Assembly (NCBI GenBank): GCA_965660165.1
Contig: CBFHYU010000028.1
Coordinates: forward strand, 1-25,936
DNA: 25,936 bases
Direction of reading: 5' to 3'
DNA from: WTJO01 sp965660165
GTDB taxonomy: Bacteria; Pseudomonadota; Alphaproteobacteria; Puniceispirillales; Puniceispirillaceae
In this document: in pieces, positions 23,379-25,936 of the stretch
Numbering within the stretch: position 1 is the first letter of the stretch
Layout: the number at the start of each line of letters is the position of its first letter
Position numbers and translations under genes: made by a program
Notes under the pieces: generated by a model
The model's database searches: none
What the model saw: only the letters and a program-made list of their open reading frames with translations
What the model was told of the DNA's origin: nothing

Positions 23379-23774
23379 CTATAATTTTTGAATAATCGAA
23401 TTTATTTTTTTCAGACGTTTATTCTGAAGCTTTTGCTGTTCACTGATAAGGTTAAGCTCTTCTTTAAGAGACATTAGCAATTTTTCATTTCGGCCTCGTG
23501 AAGATTTAACCTCTTCACCAGCGTTGCCCTCTTCAGCAATAAAATAGGTCGGGCTCACGCCAACAATGCCTGCCATAGCAACAAGCTTATTTATTCTTGG
23601 CTCGCTTCTGTCATTTTCCCACGCACTTAGTGTTGATGCTTTCACACCGACTAGATTTGATAACATCTGCAGGCTCATTCCAGCATTTTTGCGTGCTTCA
23701 AAAATACGGCTTCCCAAAGTAGAGGCAGGTCCGTTTGCAGATAAAACATTGCTATCAAGATTGGCTTTATTCAT
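23379..23774 (-). CDS. XRE-family HTH transcriptional regulator
   Basis: A 131-residue regulator with a HTH_3 domain (about 22-77: RIFEARKNAGMSLQMLSNLVGV, then STLSAWENDRSEPRINKL), and a C-terminal charged helix rich in Lys, Glu, Leu and Gln (NEKLLMSLKEELNLISEQQKLQNKRLKK) that is likely a coiled coil for dimerisation. GGGGA lies 7 bases before ATG 23774. It is divergent from the 24003-24806 gene, with 228 bases between, including a near-perfect palindrome (23921-23936). It may repress itself or that gene; the effector is unknown, and no phage genes are nearby. Confidence 0.85.
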   Translation of the reverse strand: MNKANLDSNVLSANGPASTLGSRIFEARKNAGMSLQMLSNLVGVKASTLSAWENDRSEPRINKLVAMAGIVGVSPTYFIAEEGNAGEEVKSSRGRNEKLLMSLKEELNLISEQQKLQNKRLKKINSIIQKL

Positions 23775-23920
23775 CTGATTTCCCCAAAAGCTGAGTTCAT
23801 GCTCAAGCCTAAAATATGTCTTGGAGAAGTCAAACCCTATTTCAAATGTTTATCCTAAAAACAGGAAAATCCGCTAAAAAATACGCCTGCATAAAGTTTA
23901 ATATTGTTTGATACGTTTAG

Positions 23921-23936
23921 GGTATTTATAAGTACC
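23921..23936. promoter_or_regulatory. Candidate operator palindrome between divergent genes
   Basis: GGTATTTATAAGTACC is a 16-bp dyad with one mismatched pair. It lies in the 228-base gap between the XRE regulator and the 267-residue gene and overlaps a weak -10-like TATAAG. It is a reasonable XRE target or promoter dyad, but its binding is not shown. Confidence 0.35.
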
Positions 23937-24002
23937 GTAGCATTTATCGGCTAGGTGATGACCATGTTCGGGGCTGTAATCATGTCAGATATGGGGCTAT
24001 AG

Positions 24003-24806
24003 ATGGAAGTACACATCGCACCGCGTTTTTTTGATAGCAACTTGCCATTACTGGCATTGCTTGAATGGACAGCTATCCAGAAAATACTCTGTAAGGGAAA
24101 TTCGCAACATATGGCGGCCAGCTTCCCTGATATGGAGCGTAGATATAGCGCATGGGTTTCGGCCTTTGACAGGCAGGCAAAGCCGATACATAGAAATATC
24201 TATGCCGAGATTATCACAGGCAATATTGCGTCAATGCCAGAGTTTTATAAGCGTATTGATGGTGTTATGCCCGCTAAGTTGCGCAATATGCCAGCTGCGC
24301 CCCATCAAAATGAACAGCCAGATAAGCTAGCACGGGATGACGGATCAGATATCATCCAGAATCATGCCTTGCTTGCTGATGTTAAACAGATAGCCTTTGA
24401 GCTTGCCGAGCAAAACCGTGCGCCTGAAACAGCTACGGACAGGGTTGTTCAGCTGATGGTCAAACATAATTTTTTGACCCCAACTGACACGCAAATCAAA
24501 CGGCTATTTGACTATCTTGAAAAGCAGATGGCGCATTATCTGGCGTTAAATATGGTAGAGGCTGCAATTATTGATAGTGATGATAAAAACCTGATTTTTA
24601 TGTGGAACAAAATCAAACGCAGATTTCCCAAAGATGAGATATTTGTCTGGCCATCTTCGGTTGCCGCCAAGCAGGGAAAATGCTCAAAAAGCGAGGTGCG
24701 CCCCATTATGCAGAAACTTGAGACGCTAGGCGCAATTACCCGCCTGAAAGGCGTCACGCCAGGTCCCTATTCAAAAAGAGCAATCCATTATAGACGCGAA
24801 ATATAA
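24003..24806 (+). CDS. Unknown protein with possible C-terminal winged helix
   Basis: A 267-residue soluble protein. I do not recognise a family for the first 200 residues, which are helical with long charged stretches (DKLARDDGSDIIQNH) and Trp and Met in the first helix (LLALLEWTAIQKIL). The last 55 residues (VWPSSVAAKQGKCSKSEVRPIMQKLETLGAITRLKG) read as a winged helix-turn-helix followed by a basic end, so it may bind DNA. It starts at ATG 24003, with a GGGG stretch 7-8 bases upstream. It is divergent from the XRE gene. Possible roles include a GntR-like or stress regulator; none is supported by motifs. Confidence 0.5.
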   Translation: MEVHIAPRFFDSNLPLLALLEWTAIQKILCKGNSQHMAASFPDMERRYSAWVSAFDRQAKPIHRNIYAEIITGNIASMPEFYKRIDGVMPAKLRNMPAAPHQNEQPDKLARDDGSDIIQNHALLADVKQIAFELAEQNRAPETATDRVVQLMVKHNFLTPTDTQIKRLFDYLEKQMAHYLALNMVEAAIIDSDDKNLIFMWNKIKRRFPKDEIFVWPSSVAAKQGKCSKSEVRPIMQKLETLGAITRLKGVTPGPYSKRAIHYRREI

Positions 24807-24900
24807 TATCTCATCAGCCTTGACAGGGTAAAATGATACGGAACACACTAAATCTGTGACTTATCATACTTATCTATTTTGATTAGGGGGAGGCGTTGCA

Positions 24901-25791
24901 ATGCTATCACAGGATCAAAAAGACTTTTATCAGGAAAACGGCTATCTGCTGGTCGAAAATGTGCTGACTGATTTAGAATTGCAGAAATTACAGAATATCA
25001 CCTATGGGCTGATAGAAAAATCAAAATATATCACTGAAAGCAACGATGCTTATGATTTGGACGAAGGCCATAGCAGGGCTAGCCCCAGATTAACACGGAT
25101 TAAATTGCCGCATAAGCAAGACCCTTATTTTTGGGAGGTGCTGACAAACTCAAATGTCACACAGGTATTAACTGACCTGCTAGGCGAGAATACAACGCTT
25201 ATTACCGCTAAGCTAAACACAAAGGCACCAGGTGGTGGACAGGCTGTTGAATGGCATCAGGATTGGGCATTCTATCCTCATACCAATGATGATTTGCTTG
25301 CATTTGGCATCATGCTAGAAGATGTAACGGCCGATAATGGCCCGCTGATGGTGATGCCTGGCTCTCATAAAGGTCCTGTGTTAAGCCACAAACATAATGA
25401 CATTTTTTGCGGCGCGATAAACCCTGATGACCCGCTATTTGAGCCAGAAAAGGCTGTGACGCTGACAGGAAAAGCAGGGTCTATGACGGTGCATCATGTC
25501 AGAACACTTCATGGCTCTGCCCCGAATATGAGCGATAAAAACAGGCTGATTTTATTTTATGAGCTAGCCAGTGCAGATGCATGGCCAATTTTAGGGGCTG
25601 GCTCATATATTCATGCGCTTGGCCAGAGAAAATTCTGGGATGACCTGCAAGCACGCCGTGTCACAGGCAAAATCATCACTGAACCTCGTGTTGAAAACGT
25701 GCCAGTATCTATGCCATTGCCGCCAGCAGAAGATAATAGCTCAATCTTCAAAACACAAAAATCGGGCGGCGCAAAAAGCGCATTTTCATAA
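24901..25791 (+). CDS. Phytanoyl-CoA dioxygenase (PhyH) family Fe(II)/2-oxoglutarate oxygenase
   Basis: A 296-residue double-stranded beta-helix dioxygenase. Iron ligands are His119 and Asp121 in EWHQDW and His204 in HVRTLHGSAPNMS, with Arg215 (SDKNR) as the probable 2-oxoglutarate-binding residue. NGPLMVMPGSHKGPV is the typical PhyH core strand. It hydroxylates a small molecule in the cytoplasm; members act on phytanoyl-CoA, ectoine, syringomycin or phosphonates, and the substrate here is unknown. GGGGGAGG lies 8 bases before ATG 24901. Upstream there is a TTGACA at 24820-24825, but no convincing -10. It stands alone in the window. Confidence 0.88.
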   Translation: MLSQDQKDFYQENGYLLVENVLTDLELQKLQNITYGLIEKSKYITESNDAYDLDEGHSRASPRLTRIKLPHKQDPYFWEVLTNSNVTQVLTDLLGENTTLITAKLNTKAPGGGQAVEWHQDWAFYPHTNDDLLAFGIMLEDVTADNGPLMVMPGSHKGPVLSHKHNDIFCGAINPDDPLFEPEKAVTLTGKAGSMTVHHVRTLHGSAPNMSDKNRLILFYELASADAWPILGAGSYIHALGQRKFWDDLQARRVTGKIITEPRVENVPVSMPLPPAEDNSSIFKTQKSGGAKSAFS

Positions 25792-25839
25792 TTTATTTTT
25801 TCCAGTGTTTTCCGTGTGATGGCAGATAACAAATAGGCG

Positions 25840-25874
25840 ATTGGGCGTGTGTTGCACCTTATTATGCGCCCAAT
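25840..25874 (+). terminator. Stem-loop after the PhyH gene
   Basis: ATTGGGCG (25840-25847) and CGCCCAAT (25867-25874) are exact inverses with a 19-base loop, 48 bases after the PhyH stop. No T tract follows. It may be a terminator or an mRNA 3' structure. Confidence 0.4.
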
Positions 25875-25900
25875 GTTATTGCTGGCTGGACTTATGACTG

Positions 25901-25928
25901 TTGACAGTTTGGGTGGCTGACGTACACT
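25901..25928 (+). promoter_or_regulatory. Candidate sigma70 promoter at the right edge
   Basis: TTGACA (25901-25906, full consensus) and TACACT (25923-25928) are 16 bases apart and point out of the window. The downstream gene is not in view. Confidence 0.4.
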
Positions 25929-25936
25929 GGTATATG

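Noticed and set aside
24820..24860. TTGACA-led promoter before the PhyH gene
   Set aside because: The -35 is perfect but no hexamer at 16-18 bases resembles TATAAT, so I mention it only in the gene entry.

Overview
The window looks like chromosomal DNA of an alphaproteobacterium, probably marine and heterotrophic. This is an inference from the AT-leaning codon use, the branched-chain (LIV) transporter cassette with its attached acyl-CoA ligases, the HmrR/CueR-like copper regulator, and the accompanying PaaI-thioesterase, DCC-thioredoxin and phytanoyl-CoA dioxygenase genes. A SAR116-like lineage is a guess that the sequence alone cannot prove. No rRNA, tRNA, CRISPR array, insertion sequence or phage module is visible.

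Layout. The left end (2-2943) holds the 3' part of an unrecognised gene cut by the window edge, a small hypothetical gene ending at a bidirectional terminator, an AhpD-like/PaaI-thioesterase pair on the minus strand and a divergent second PaaI thioesterase. The core (16494 down to 2974, all minus strand) is a tightly packed 12-gene cluster. In transcription order it encodes a long-chain-type acyl-CoA synthetase, LivG, LivH, LivM, a LivK-type binding protein, LivF, a PaaK-like ligase homologue, an acyl-CoA dehydrogenase, 3-hydroxyisobutyryl-CoA hydrolase, 3-hydroxyisobutyrate dehydrogenase, enoyl-CoA hydratase and thiolase. Together these couple uptake of a branched amino or carboxylic acid to CoA activation and the distal valine pathway: isobutyryl-CoA, methacrylyl-CoA, 3-hydroxyisobutyryl-CoA, 3-hydroxyisobutyrate, methylmalonate semialdehyde. 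The branched-chain ketoacid dehydrogenase and methylmalonate-semialdehyde dehydrogenase are not in the window.

Upstream of the cluster (16597-17954) lie a PAT-type GNAT acetyltransferase and an unrecognised 252-residue protein. From 18069 onwards the genes are short, mostly independent units: a homocysteine S-methyltransferase; a cold-shock protein whose 5' leader can fold into a hairpin touching its ribosome binding site; an exported ankyrin protein; a lipoprotein with two recently duplicated cadherin-like Ig domains; a DCC-family protein; a CueR-type regulator facing a DUF4396 membrane protein and a cytochrome c' across a textbook 19-bp-spacer MerR promoter; an XRE regulator; an unknown protein with a possible winged helix; and a PhyH-type Fe(II)/2-oxoglutarate dioxygenase.

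The most interesting points are the predicted copper-controlled DUF4396-cytochrome c' operon, the candidate thermosensing hairpin before the cold-shock gene, and the PaaK-like protein that seems to lack both its nucleotide-binding loop and its terminal lysine while keeping other adenylation motifs. Several start codons were revised from the longest reading frame using ribosome binding sites.
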